Part shown: positions 27,904-38,332 of the stretch, one piece after another
Layout: every line of letters begins with the position of its first letter
Numbering within the stretch: position 1 is the first letter of the stretch
Source: Lasiosphaeris hirsuta
Taxonomy: Eukaryota > Ascomycota > Sordariomycetes > Sordariales > Lasiosphaeriaceae
NCBI GenBank assembly: GCA_030549175.1
Contig: JAUKUA010000006.1
Coordinates: forward strand, 186,001-250,000
Reading direction: 5' to 3'
Length of the DNA stretch: 64,000 nt
The notes under the pieces: generated by a model
Seen by the model: only the letters and a program-made list of their open reading frames with translations
The model's database searches: none
Told to the model about the DNA's origin: nothing
Position numbers and translations under genes: made by a program

Positions 27904-28097
27904 GGTTAAGAAACTTCTTTGGATCTAAGAAAAAAAGTAAGCTTGTTAAGATTATTATAATATAAAACTTAGTTATTAGTTTATTATAACCTAAAGCTAA
28001 CTTAATTTACTTATAGCCTTATAATAACTAAGAGTATTATAAATTCTAAAGGACTAAAAACTATTTAACTAACTTAAAGCTTACTTTAATAATCTTA
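27904..28097 (+). pseudogene. gag fragment after LTR F
   Basis: About 190 bp that align by eye with the inner gag region near 1978-2170 (AAGAACTTCT..ATCTAAGA, then CTTGTTAAGATTATTATAAT). It is AT-rich and RIP-like again, directly beside the unmutated end of LTR F. It stops sharply at about 28,097, where non-repetitive sequence begins. It is not the 5' start of an interior, so the junction with LTR F is a rearrangement. Confidence 0.7.
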
Positions 28098-28186
28098 TCC
28101 ACAATACTCTGGAGCTGCAGGCGCATAACCATCCCCCTTCCTCTCACGCCTCTACGCACCCTCAACACCACAAAGTCACAGAGAAG

Positions 28187-28640
28187 ATGGCTACAACCAT
28201 CGCTAACGCTTCGAAACATCACGGCATTCGTGCTAGAGAGGTTGGGGCTCTTGTCCGTGATGACTTCCCCGATTCTGTTCTCACCAGGAAAGATATCTAC
28301 AATGCCAAGTTGAAGATCCGGCGCGAGAAGATACGAGGCTATACTCCTATGGGTGCTTTGATCAAGGCTTTCGATGCTAAAGGCATACTTTACCGCGTCA
28401 AATGGGCCGATAAAGATGAAACCAACCTCGTTGGCTTGGTGCCTTCCTTCGAAGGTCTCATGCACGTTACTCAACAGTATCATGAGGTTATGCAGATCGA
28501 TCTGATCTATAATACCAACTGCTTTGGTTATCCTCTATAGCAGTTGGCAGGCCTCACCGGCGTCAATACTGTGTATAACTCCGTCTTTGGCTTTATCGAT
28601 AATAAGAGGAGGGAGGCCGTTGACTGGCTGGCGTTGTCAA
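28187..28640 (+). pseudogene. MULE-type transposase N-terminal fragment
   Basis: From an ATG at 28187 (AAGATGGC) the frame gives 117 codons to a TAG at 28538-28540 and then stays open in the same frame. The sequence resembles the N-terminal half of Mutator-like transposases. TPMGALIKAF and the YNTNCFGYPL stretch match the conserved '...DxTYKTNRFGMPL' block, and GVNTVYNSVFGFI matches the block that follows it. The TAG sits just after YPL, where a Leu or Gln is usual. Similarity fades near 28,640, so the catalytic C-terminal part is missing. No terminal inverted repeats were found. Confidence 0.6.
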
Positions 28641-29460
28641 CAGGGGCTGTAGTTGTTGAAATGACGCTGGGCTCAGAATCCTCCTGTATTTTGCGTCGAA
28701 TGCGTGCCGTAGCACGGGCCTCCTCCGCATTGATCTTAGCTAACCCCTGAACATTACTATCATCCTCATCATCCACAAAACCTCTCTCATCCTCAGTAAC
28801 TCTAGCCGCGTGACAGACAGCCACCACGATTACTGCGGTGTGGTGGCATTTCCGGGCCAGGCGCGCATGATCCACCGCCCTCCAGCTGGACTCTCGCGAC
28901 CAACGAAGGCATCTGCCGCCCTCCCCCTATGAGTAGAGCTGGGTGTGTAAGCTAACACAAGTTCAATGCCGCACGAGGCCGCCGAGGCTAGGCACCCCAA
29001 AAGAGAGCCGCTGACCAATCTCCACCTGTTCCTTTCAAATATCCCTCTCAACCCCACGCGGGCAAGCCGATTCCATGGTCTGCCATGGCAAAGGAGAACA
29101 AGATAAATTGTAGTTTGTCAAACGACCTTCACGTCAATTTCGATGGCTTTGAACTTGTCCGTGTGTCATTTGCGCCCCAGTTCAAGGTCTCAAGAGGATA
29201 TCGAGGGAGATTAGGGAGGGTCGACCTCACAACCTGGATAGTCTCGACTGTTTGTTAAGCATCCTCATAGTTACTGTAGCTAGGAAATTGGAGCGATTAA
29301 AAGGCTGTATAATGAGCTCCAGGAATGAAGTACAAGATATTATGTATTAGTATGATTAATGCCCAAATTCTAGGTTAAGAACCAAATTTGGGACTCCATT
29401 GGAAACTGCTAAGGTGCGGCATTAGCCCGAATGCTAGGCCACGGTCCCGAATTTTGGCCT
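28641..29460. other. No recognisable gene
   Basis: Mixed-composition sequence after the MULE fragment. Short overlapping open runs exist on both strands (for example minus 28528-28875, acidic and Glu/Asp-rich near its middle), but no domain, intron or start context supports a gene. Likely decayed transposon or intergenic sequence. Confidence 0.4.
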
Positions 29461-29482
29461 AGAATATACTAGTACATGCCCT

Positions 29483-29599
29483 GGGATAGTATACAATACC
29501 CCAGCTGAAACTTCGGGATGGTATACGATATCCCAGCTCTGAATCCGGGATGGTATCTAGTACTCCAGCTCGAAATTTGGGATGGGATATGATTACTAG
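29483..29599. repeat. 32 bp tandem repeat, about 3.6 copies
   Basis: Three full units start at 29483, 29515 and 29547, each beginning GGGAT(A/G)GTAT and containing CCAGCT near the middle. A partial fourth unit starts at 29579. The units are adjacent with no spacers and differ at many positions, so this is an old minisatellite-like array. Confidence 0.8.
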
Positions 29600-29960
29600 T
29601 AGCGATAGGATGTCTTATTAAGGGTCCACAACTCCCCTTCCTCACTCTTCTCTCCACTATAATAACTAACCTCCTGTGTCACGGCACGCTAGAATATCTG
29701 GCTTGCGCGCAACAATCGTAGGCATAGTTGTATTAGAATACTACAAAGAAATAAAAGGACAGGAGAGCGAAGCTCTCGTGGCCGCGCATCGAGGATATGC
29801 CTCGCGGTGCTTAGTCCTCCTCAGTGGGTCTGGTCACGTGCTGATAAAGCAATTGGTGGTGGGGCAATCCGCCAATGCCGTCACAGATACCATATCACAC
29901 AAGCTTATCAACCTGGTATTAGTTTCGAACCCTGAGAAGTCGAGAAGTCCTTTAGGGAGT

Positions 29961-30709
29961 TGTGACGACCGATGGGTCGCTGCATGGGCCGACACGGCCC
30001 GATGATCCTCCTCAGAATCACAGTGTGGAGTACAGTGAAGGAAAGACTCACACTGTGGCCTCTGTGCCCCACTCTGCCTCTGTTGACAGAGGCAGGGAGA
30101 ACCGCAGGGGCAATGGGCCTCTGTCCCCGCGAGCCTCTGCGCTCGCAGAGGCCCCGGGACACAGAGGTAGGAACAAGTTACCTCTAGATAGTCTAGTATA
30201 GATACCATCATCGTGTCCACAATGGGTGAGGGACCTGGGGTTCCTCACGCAAGCAATTACACTTCACTGCGCTCTACTGTTCAATTCACCTTGTGCATTA
30301 TAGAGCGGCGGCTCACAATCAACAAGTGTATTTCCCTATCCTCTCGAGAGTGCTTGCCTCTTCGTTTACCCTTTGACACCAACGGATCGGTGCCTGCCTG
30401 TCGCCTCACCGCGTGACGCACACCGGCGACCTGTTGACCTACCTTCACCTGTGGAGTTAGTGCGGGCCGTAACAACAGTGTATTACTAGCGTGAAGAACA
30501 AGAGTTCTTCCTGAAAGTCGTGGATACGACGATGGTCTATGTACATGGGTCCAGACTTGGTCCCGAGGTCCCGTGCCTCCTGCTCCGGGACACCGGGACC
30601 AACCTTATTGGTCAGTCGGGGCTTGTGGGTCGTCGCACCCCGGGCCCAGTGATTGGTAGGATCTCATGGTCCGTGCTTTCTCCTGGTGGTCATGACTTGG
30701 GTCGTGACA
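29961..30709 (+). repeat. Candidate solo LTR (749 bp)
   Basis: Begins TGTGACGACC and ends GGTCGTGACA, which are inverted copies with one mismatch and have the TG...CA ends of an LTR. Inside are two CCTCTG hairpins (near 30072-30095 and 30130-30153). No 5 bp target duplication is seen (GGAGT before, GAGCA after), and no second copy or interior lies nearby. It is not RIP-mutated. Strand is assumed. Confidence 0.45.
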
Positions 30710-31600
30710 GAGCATTATCTAAAGCACTTTTTTAACACTCCTGGCAGCGGATTCGGCCACCTTGCTTGCTTGCCGCCATCTCCTGAGGGCAATCGCGAAC
30801 AAGAGGATCAACACCTGCCTCGTGGAATGCAGCTGAAACACCCAAAACCATTAGCAGTGACTATAAAAAAAGAGGACGCATCCCCGTGCTGTAGCCATTA
30901 TTTCCACCATTTACAATTTTACAATACATTTAATTGTGATCCTCCTCTGTGCGGTTGATCGTTCTGCGCATCCCTATCTGCATTCAGTTTCGATATCCCC
31001 AAATTGCCGAATAGAAGATCGCCAAGGACATGTAAATGCCTACCTACCTTTAAGTCGGGGAGAGAACAATACTTCGATTACGCCGGCTAGAATCACCTTC
31101 ACGGTAATAACAACGTTACGGAAATCGACTTATCTATATCTCTACAAAGTCTACATTAATAAGGAGTCCTCGATCGGGAATGGAATTGACCGTGGTAGGG
31201 TGTTGCGTGTGGGAAACTAACTTAGGGGTTACGGTGGGAATAGGCAAAGACTAGGTCCGGTGCAAATAGACATTCTCATGAAAAACCAGACCCCATCCCG
31301 TCGTCGATCATTCGAGTTCCCCACCCCCTGGAGCTACGTGGCATACGTAAAAGGCAGGCACCCGTACCCGGAGGTCGCCTCCTGTGCCAAGACCAGAGTT
31401 TCCGGAGTTCACGGCGCGGTGGGTCTTTCTGGACAAGTTCGGACTCAATCGGGTATTAGGCTCAAAGTGCAGCACCAAAATGGGTTTCCCGAGCCGTCTG
31501 CTGTGAGATATGTGACATGGGGCATCTTGGCTGTTGGTGATTATGTGAGATGGTGTAGGTTCCGATGTCGTTCGGAATGTGAGAAGGCGATATCGGGTCC
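30710..31600. other. No recognisable gene
   Basis: After the candidate LTR the sequence is of ordinary composition with short open runs on both strands (for example plus 30936-31220 and 31260-31607). None shows a domain or splice-site support. Possibly more transposon remnant. Confidence 0.4.
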
Positions 31601-31850
31601 GGCATAGGCACGTGTTTCGCCTTGGCGAGGCCAAGGGCTTTCTTTACATATCTAAAGAACGTTAAATCTCAGTATTAAATACGTGCGCATTATTTACTTA
31701 CGAATGCCACACTTCAAGTACTCGTGAATACTGATTCCTACTTTTGGGCCTCAGATTCCTGTGAACCGTATGAGGGCTGATCTTACAGCGCTCCCCTGTA
31801 AGGCCTCTCCTTTCAGCCCGCTCGATAAGTGCATCTGCTGAATTGGACAT
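31500..31850 (-). pseudogene. Possible tyrosine-recombinase (DUF3435/Crypton-like) N-terminal relic
   Basis: From ATG 31850 the minus strand reads 50 codons (MSNSADALIERAERRGLTG..., then RNQYSRVLEVWHS). An intron-like GTAAGT...TACTGAG...TTTAG of about 50 bp follows, and then YVKKALGLAKAKHVPMPDP in a continuing frame. The pattern 'R..Y...L..W..Y.K' followed by a Pro-rich link resembles the start of fungal DUF3435/Crypton-type recombinases. The frame then runs into unrelated sequence and stops, so only a fragment remains. The family call is by pattern only and could be wrong. Confidence 0.3.
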
Positions 31851-32179
31851 CTTTGATTCCAATTCTATTGTGTATCTTGGTGTTTTATCAAGGACGATGA
31901 TGAATTCAGGATGTTAAATAATGGAAGTAGGAGTGCTTTAAAGAAAGGTAAAGGTACGAGAGTTGGAGGGCAGAGGCTAAGTCCCCAGGGGTTAGGTAGG
32001 CAACACGAAAAAATACAAGAGGTAAAGGCGAGACTGTTCATTTTCAAAATGAGGACCAATTTTGGCCATCTTTATATATGGGACTAAATCTGGGCCTACT
32101 CGGCTAGAGTTAAAGCATTTCAGCATGCTGCGGCGCAGTGTGCCGAAATTGGTACTTAGCCTGAGCAAAGGTGAGCAAG

Positions 32180-32222
32180 CCTGAGCCGGCCCCGAGCCGA
32201 CCCTGAGCCGACCCTGAGCCGG
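32180..32222. repeat. 11 bp GC-rich tandem repeat
   Basis: Four adjacent units of the form CCTGAGCCGAC (starts 32180, 32191, 32202, 32213). It lies just downstream of the pogo-type fragment on that gene's strand. Confidence 0.75.
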
Positions 32223-32248
32223 GGTGAGCAGTGTCACGTGGGTAAGGT

Positions 32249-32569
32249 ACAAAAGGGGAAATTTTGGGTGCCCAGATTCGTCTCATATAACAGTCGGTTG
32301 GCCATATCTTCCACGTAACAAAGCCGAGGGTGGAATGCGCGTGTACAGAGCTCAGTTATGTATTGAATAATCGTTTGCTCTTCTAAATCTGTAAGTTTCC
32401 GTGAGTTGGCTGGAATATCGCGTCGTGCAGGCCGGCCGTCGCGTCGAGCGGTAAGGGTTGTTGGCGGTACGTTGTAGATTTTAGCTACGCGTTGAAGCTT
32501 AAGCTTTGGATTGTCTTGAATAGCTTTGAGAGCTAGAATAATTCTAGATTCGGCCGGAAGCGAATCCAT
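32249..32569 (-). pseudogene. pogo/Fot1-type transposase N-terminal fragment
   Basis: From ATG 32569 the minus strand encodes about 107 residues. They match the N-terminal helix-turn-helix (psq/CENP-B-like) region of fungal pogo-family transposases: ALKAIQDNPKLKLQRVAKIY, then VPPTTLTARRDGRPARR, then KLTDLEEQTIIQYI and VEDMANRLL. The match ends at NRLLYETN near 32,300 and a stop follows at 32234. The DDE catalytic domain is absent. Upstream, 32573-32608 holds three copies of a 12 bp unit (GAATTGGTGGTA). No terminal inverted repeats were identified. Confidence 0.72.
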
Positions 32570-32639
32570 GGCGAATTGGTGGTAGAATTGGTGGTAGAAT
32601 TGGTGAAAGAAGATGGAAGGTCGCGTCACCCTGGAAAAG

Positions 32640-33137
32640 TCATCGCTCGCTTATCCTCACCGCCTGCTTATCATGCACGTTAGTACAGATGGAAGTATCC
32701 GCCTACGGCTACGGGCCGGTCATATTGGCTGTGCTAGTGCCTACCTCTAGGGCTTGGAGGAAGAAGCTTCGCTACGATTGCCTTTCGACTGTAATAGCTC
32801 TCTCAGGGGACTCGAATGCGAAGAGATTAGCTGGGAAAACTATCGTGTCTGAATCAAAGAGCCGAGCATGACCGGCCCCGTGGCATGTTTGCGAATTTGC
32901 CTCGAAGACTGGTATGAGCTCCGGGATCGAATATGGACACTGGCCACCCTGTGCCTTCTGTCTCGAGTGATGAATGAGGTTGTAACGCCGTATCTACACC
33001 GCAACTTCTACAACAACACCTACCTCCTCACCTAAGTCCCAACTCGAAGTGTTAGCGCTGAGGTATTTGTAGCCTCCAGGGGTTCTGACATTAATCCTTT
33101 CCATATAGGCTGGGCAACGCACGGCACATCAATTCCC
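32640..33137. other. No recognisable gene
   Basis: Between the pogo-type fragment and the small frame at 33138. A 60-codon plus-strand run (32689-32871) has no recognisable features. Confidence 0.4.
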
Positions 33138-33317
33138 ATGGACAGCCATTACGAGAGAATTACGACCGGACTCCAATCAATCAGCGAAAGTATTAACGGC
33201 GACGCTGTCACGGAATGGGACAAGTACAGCCAGCTTCTCCAACAAGCAGCAAACGTCACGCATCTTACCACCACTCAGTTCGACGCCACGGCAATCGTCT
33301 CGAAGCCCGCCCCCTAA
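33138..33317 (+). CDS. Short hypothetical open frame (59 aa)
   Basis: ATG at 33138 in CCCATGG context and stop at 33315-33317. The product is hydrophilic (MDSHYERITT..., with WDKYSQLLQQAAN in the middle) and resembles an amphipathic helix pair. No family was recognised. It may be an exon of a decayed gene. Evidence for expression is absent, so this is only a possible gene. Confidence 0.2.
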   Translation: MDSHYERITTGLQSISESINGDAVTEWDKYSQLLQQAANVTHLTTTQFDATAIVSKPAP

Positions 33318-33712
33318 TCCGACTCGCAACTGCAACTCCAACTCCCAGCCTTGAAAGTCCGGCAGGTGAGTCGCTCCTGCAGCCGGGCCATGATCAATGA
33401 CCCCATTGCCCCGTTGTTCATCGATCCTCGAGAAGTGATCCGGGAGTGACCAGACTTGACAGCGATGACTGTCGTTAGCAAGAGTCGCAAAAAGGTGAGA
33501 CTCATTGTACTGGAAGGGGAAGAAGGGCGCGAGGAAGGTGGGTAGTATTTCGGGCCAAGGTTCAAAGGTGATGCTCTGAATTCAAGACTGGGAATTTTGG
33601 CCACAATACAGGGCTGCTTCTTTGACGGGCTATTAAGAAACTCGGGCGCTCAAGCGGAGCTTCCCTAAGCTGGTATGTACATGTACGCCTAAAATGCGAC
33701 TCCCGCTTTCTC

Positions 33713-35453
33713 TCAATCATCATGCGTTAGCCGCTCAATGTCCACCTTGGACAAAATACGCTGCTGAAACTGCATGGAGAACCTAGGGCTGCCCAGATAC
33801 TTCTGCATGGTCCCCTAGAGGCAATCCTCGGCGGCCTCTCGGTATGCGGTTCCCATCCGGTGGTCCAGCCTTGTCCGGGCATGCTGTAAATAGGCCGCCT
33901 GCATCGCCCTGGCGGACACGGCGGTTCCGTCGCGACGTTGAACCTGCGGGGCAATCTTGTCGTGGATTTACTTGGCCGTCTACCATAGTCCGATCTCGAG
34001 CAGCAAGACGCCCAGAGAATAGATATCGTAGACCTTGGTGAATGGCTTGGGCGGACTGTACCGATCCGGGTGGAGGTACACGTCCCGCTCTATGTCTTGA
34101 ACAGTAGAGCCACTGGCACAAAGAGACTGGCTGGCCTCAGGTCTGGATGACTCAAACTCGGTCAGGTACGGGTTGTGGAAGTCGCAAGCCCGAGCCACGT
34201 CGGGTTTGGGAACTTGAAAGAACTGGACGGCGTGGCTGCGGATGCTCTTGTGGTACCAGCCGTCGGCATGGAAGGTGCCGATGGACGCCGCCACGCTGCG
34301 CGCGATGTGGAACCACTGCTTGAGGCTCATTCTGAGATGCGGCTTGTCGGACAGTATCATATTGTAAAGACTGATTAGCGCGTCGTCGGTAGACTCCTTC
34401 GGGAAATCAAATAGGAATGCGTATTGCGCACTGAAGGGATCGGGCGCGAATCCTCTGAGCGGCAAGGTGTTGAACTTGTGGTTTCCGGTCGCCTGGAGGA
34501 GCCATTCCAGCTGCTGTGCGTATACCATCTCGCTCGACGGCTCATCCTTGTATTCGACCAGAACCCGGGGCTTGCTCATGTCGGATTTGGCATCCTCCCA
34601 GGCCATCGGTTCCACTGGTTTAGTGCTGTTAGTCCTGCTGCCACCACGCTAATAATAGACTATATTACCTTCAACCCAGTCACTTTGTGGATCTGCCTTC
34701 AAGCTGCGAGACAGAGACTGTTGCTGCAGCTTGATATGCACGGCAAAGAGATCGCCTTCCTCGTCTGCCCGACCCAGATTATGGAAGAGAGGGCTATCTG
34801 AGACGTTATTGATGCCCGAGAGGACGTACGGGATCATGCCCGCCAGCTCATCGTTCCAGGTGGTGAACTCGACCAGCAGGGTTCCCAGCTTGTCCTTCTC
34901 AAAAAGCTATTCCACCCCTTTTACAATCTTCTTAATGCCGGCGGAATCAGTGCCGGGGCCGCCCTTCGTTTTGCCATCGCGCCGGCGGCATCTTGTCCCC
35001 CGGTTGTGGCACTAGCGTCAGGTAGCACCTGCTTGTCAACTTCAGACTGGCCGTCAGTGGCGGGTAGGGTCACGTTTTTGTGGTATTCCTTGTCCTTGAA
35101 GGCAGCATCTTTGTACTCGACCAGAATGCGCTGGAGTCTGACAAGATAGCGCCGAACGATTTCTAGATTCTCCTGTTTACTGGTCAGTGATGTTTTTCTC
35201 TTCATTTTATAGGCAGACATCCTTGGTGGCATACTTCGGGAACGTCCTTGAGCCTCACAATCTCCGCTGCATCTTCATCGGCGACGGTGAAGAGGCGCGA
35301 GAATTGGCGAAGGCGCAGAGTCTGGGCCTGGAACTTGAGATCGAGATCGTCCCTCTCGTCTTTGTGGTTGCGGATGCTATGAGCTGTCTGCTGGACGAAA
35401 TCTATCAGAGAAAAGGCGTCGCGCAGGAGCTCAATCACGATGGTGGCCTCCAT
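33713..35453 (-). pseudogene. HeLo domain - kinase-like protein, disrupted
   Basis: Exon 1 (35453-35235) starts MEATIVIELLRDAFSLIDFV, a HeLo (Het-s/LopB, prion-inhibition and propagation) N-terminus. A 62 bp intron follows (35234-35173), then VRRYLVRLQRILVEYKDAAF. The frame shifts between about 35,010 and 34,960 and a TAG stands at 34909-34907. A 54 bp intron (34668-34615) leads to a protein-kinase-like domain. That domain has WYHKSIRSHAVQFF where HRD...N is expected and YDIYSLGVLLLEIGLW near the end. In-frame TAG (33982-33980), TAA (33970-33968) and TAG (33817-33815) follow, although the C-terminal reading continues sensibly to a TGA at 33715-33713. HeLo domains of this family can trigger regulated fungal cell death. 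The kinase part lacks canonical catalytic residues, so it would have been a pseudokinase. Confidence 0.75.
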
Positions 35454-36200
35454 CGCACTCGTCCGACTGTCGATTGTCTGCTCAGGCAGTCCTGTGTGGA
35501 AGACAAGTGGGGAGCAAAGGATGAGGGCCGAGCGCGGTGCTACCAAGCTATATTGATCATGTTGGGAAGGGAACACTGGGAGTCCTGACCTCAGGTCGCC
35601 GTCGTCTTCCGCTCCTTGCCTTACTTTGCCGACGGCTCCTGCCCTGCCCATGGGGGCTCCTGCCTATTGGGCCGCTACAGCATGCTGGCCGAAGTATGCC
35701 TCAGCGGGGTTGTGGTGGCGCAAAAGTCGACAGATGACCGCGAATCTAGCAAGGACTGGGGAGAGTCGCGCATGCATTGGACCATCGTCACCCTTGCAGT
35801 TCGAGAGGCGCTCAGTTGCCTCGCCGACTTCCTCAACGTGGCAGCCTGACAATGTCAGGGGATTGGTCTTACAGCTCTGCGGCGTGCGCAGGCTGCAAGA
35901 GGGCTTTTTCATTTGTTCACAAGCACTCTTTTTGTGCTTCTTTTTGGAACTCCCGCAAAGTTCATCCGATATGACCGTGTTGAGAACTCGAACAAGAGAG
36001 GTCTCGAATGGATAGCACGTCGAGTAGACAATGAGAAGAATGTGGGGAAACCGGTCGTGTACAAGGACATATTCACTCAGTCCTTTACCCTGACCAAGCC
36101 TCGGCCCGCCGGTTCCCTAGTCCAGAGAGGGGAGATCAAAATCGGTGACCTCGGCCCCAACAGAGCCCGAAGTTATATATCTCTCTCTCTTCGCTACTCC
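35454..36200. other. No recognisable gene
   Basis: Upstream of the HeLo-type pseudogene and before the membrane-protein relic. Overlapping runs on both strands have no domain support. The plus-strand segment just before 36200 (GEIKIGDLGPNRARSY near 36135-36180) could belong to an earlier exon of the next entry, but no clean junction was found. Confidence 0.35.
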
Positions 36201-36204
36201 GAAA

Positions 36205-36847
36205 TGTAGTCGGGGCGAATAACAGCGGCCCTCCCCGCCGTGACATCGCAGCACGGTTTCCCATCTTCAATGGGGACTGGTTTGAGTCCGAGTGGTCGAC
36301 TGACGTTTCGTCAGTTGACGTCCTGGGAAGCATCATCGACGCCGCAGAGCCGTGGAAGCTGCCCTCGTTCACGGTCCACATCCCCGACCTCGGCATCATG
36401 GACGCAATCTCGTTCCGCGCCAGGTGGCTCGCGAGCGGCATCTGGCAGCTGATGCAGGGACTGGCAGCGCTGGCGGTCACGCTCGCGGTACTGGCCTTGC
36501 TCCTCACGCTTGTCGGCTTGGTCCTCTTCCTCCTCTACGAATACGTCGGCCCGTTTCTACTCAAGGTGTTGATATACTTTATGCGCTGGACGTTGTTCCA
36601 ATATCTGGCACTCAAGCTCATCGTATGGGGCCTCCTCTTTCTCAACGCATGGGTAGTGTCAGCAGGTTTTGAGCCTGCAGCGGTTGCCTTGCCCCTAACT
36701 ATTGTATAGATTCCGGTTGGAGCAATCGCAGCTGGATTTTTGGTTGAGTCCTACTGCGCCGACAGTCCAGACGGCATGACTTAGGATGGGCGAGAGTGCA
36801 AGTTGTGTCTCATTGACATCATTGGATGCTTCGAAAAGAGGATCTAG
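36205..36847 (+). pseudogene. Membrane protein gene fragment with premature stop
   Basis: An open plus-strand frame reads RFPIFNGDWFESEWSTDV, then MDAISFRARWLASGIWQLMQ (36398 on) and two strongly hydrophobic stretches (LAALAVTLAVLALLLTLVGL, and VLIYFMRWTLFQYLALKLIV). An intron at 36653-36709 (GTAGTG...CCTAACT...TATAG) joins LLFLNAW to IPVGAIAAGF. A TAG at 36782-36784 then interrupts, yet the frame goes on (DGRECKLCLIDIIGCFEKRI) to a TAG at 36845. The first stop fits a CAG-to-TAG change. The N-terminus is not resolved. Family not recognised. Confidence 0.45.
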
Positions 36848-37640
36848 TTGGTGCTGACTAGTCGTGTTGAGAGACGGGTAGAGGCGATATTTGTTGACGG
36901 GAGGCGTTTATACGAATCAGATACCTCACCTTACCGACTCTGCATCATTCAGCGTTCTAGCTTGATTGCTTCCAAGACTCGAGCTAGTCCGAGTAGAGCA
37001 AATAGGGTCGTATGTCGCGTCATTCCCGGGGTTGTGCCAAGATCCTTGCGAGCCTCGAGGTCAATCGAAACAAGAGAGTAGTATCTGAGGAATAAAATAG
37101 GTCAGAGTCTTGTAGTAATCCCAGGATTCTCTCGAGATGGTTCGGCCCGCCCAAACGAGCGATCTTTATTTCAGGCAGGTGGATGAAGGGAGAGAATGCC
37201 ATTGGGAGCGGGTTTGCTGATGTCGGGAAGTTGTGGTGGTTTCCCGTCTGCAGTGGCAGGCTTGTTTGTTGGTAAATCTGGCCCAGTCCGTGAGCCGCGC
37301 CTGCCGATGATTTGCGTACTTCATGTTCCTTCCTCACATGTCCACGACGGATGACATGATGGAATCCTAATGGCTGCATAATCTATGGGGACAAATAGAC
37401 TCGGATGCTTGAACGAAAGGTTGAGGAGATAGCCGCAAGCCCACTTCAATGTACCAAAATAGTTAACCTTATCTTAGGACCGTTAGTTTAACATCAGGCT
37501 CGCTTTACCCCTAACTTTACTTTGGCTTACCATAGTTCACCCTATACCTATCATACCGCAGAAATTGGCAAGTTTACATGACATGAACCAATTTTGGGCC
37601 TTCGCCTCATAAAAGGGACGTGGAGAAAGAGGTGCATTTC
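36848..37640. other. No recognisable gene
   Basis: Ordinary-composition sequence. The longest run is minus 37020-37379 (119 codons), with no domain or intron support. Confidence 0.4.
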
Positions 37641-37759
37641 TAGGACACCTTCCCCATATCCCCTTCCCCATTTCCCCCTTTCCTTGCGTTCCCACATCTT
37701 GTCACCCTTTTCCACCTCACTTTTAGTAGCGTTATACTATACCTGCTTACGACTATACG

Positions 37760-37875
37760 ATGCCGAGATAGAAGGGCCCTGAGGAGTTTCAGTAGCTCAT
37801 GCGGGGGTGGCCCGAGCCATTACGCCGTGACAATGAGCCGGCGTTTTTCCGTTAGGTACTTGGACTAGACCGTAT
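37760..37875 (+). pseudogene. Relic reading frame with three early TAG codons
   Basis: After a pyrimidine-rich, promoter-like stretch (about 37650-37735) an ATG at 37760 opens MPR*KGPEEFQ*LMRGWPEP and continues LRRDNEPAFF before a third TAG. The residues between the stops look like real protein, and each stop fits a CAG or TGG change to TAG. The family was not recognised. Confidence 0.3.
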
Positions 37876-38332
37876 CTGTGGCTGTGGGCTTGGTTATCAC
37901 AGTTGGGCATCAACTTTACGTCCCGCCACCAGCATCTCATCATCTCTCCATTGTGACAGTACCGGCACCCGGAAACCATCTGGTTAGGACTCGTTTGCAT
38001 GAAGGTAGTTGGAAGTTGCTAGAAAAGGATTTTGATGCTGAGGAATCCCTCCGGCGGCGCTCATCCCACGAATTCGCCGGCTCTCCAGCTACTACGCAGC
38101 CTACAGGTACGTTGAGCTTAGGTGCTGATGACAAGCAAGTCTTTCGCGAAACTCACAGCCCTAAGCAGGGACCCAGCCATTTGAGCGAGCCGAAGGAGAC
38201 TACGAACCGAAAGCGTCTTCTGCCGCCGCTACAGAGCCACGCGCTCCTCCCCGCCCACATCTAACGCCGATTCCAGTCCGAAAATACCTCAGTGAGGCTA
38301 CGGTAGTCGCCACCAACCACCCGTTAGCCACG

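Noticed and set aside
27701..27928. 75-codon plus-strand ORF
   Set aside because: Lies across the unmutated end of LTR F and the gag fragment; it is repeat sequence.
1..28100. Centromere or telomere candidate because of AT-richness
   Set aside because: Every part is explained by one retrotransposon family and RIP; no telomeric repeat, and a centromere needs CENP-A data.
29483..29599. Possible CRISPR array
   Set aside because: Units are directly adjacent without spacers and diverged; eukaryotic context.
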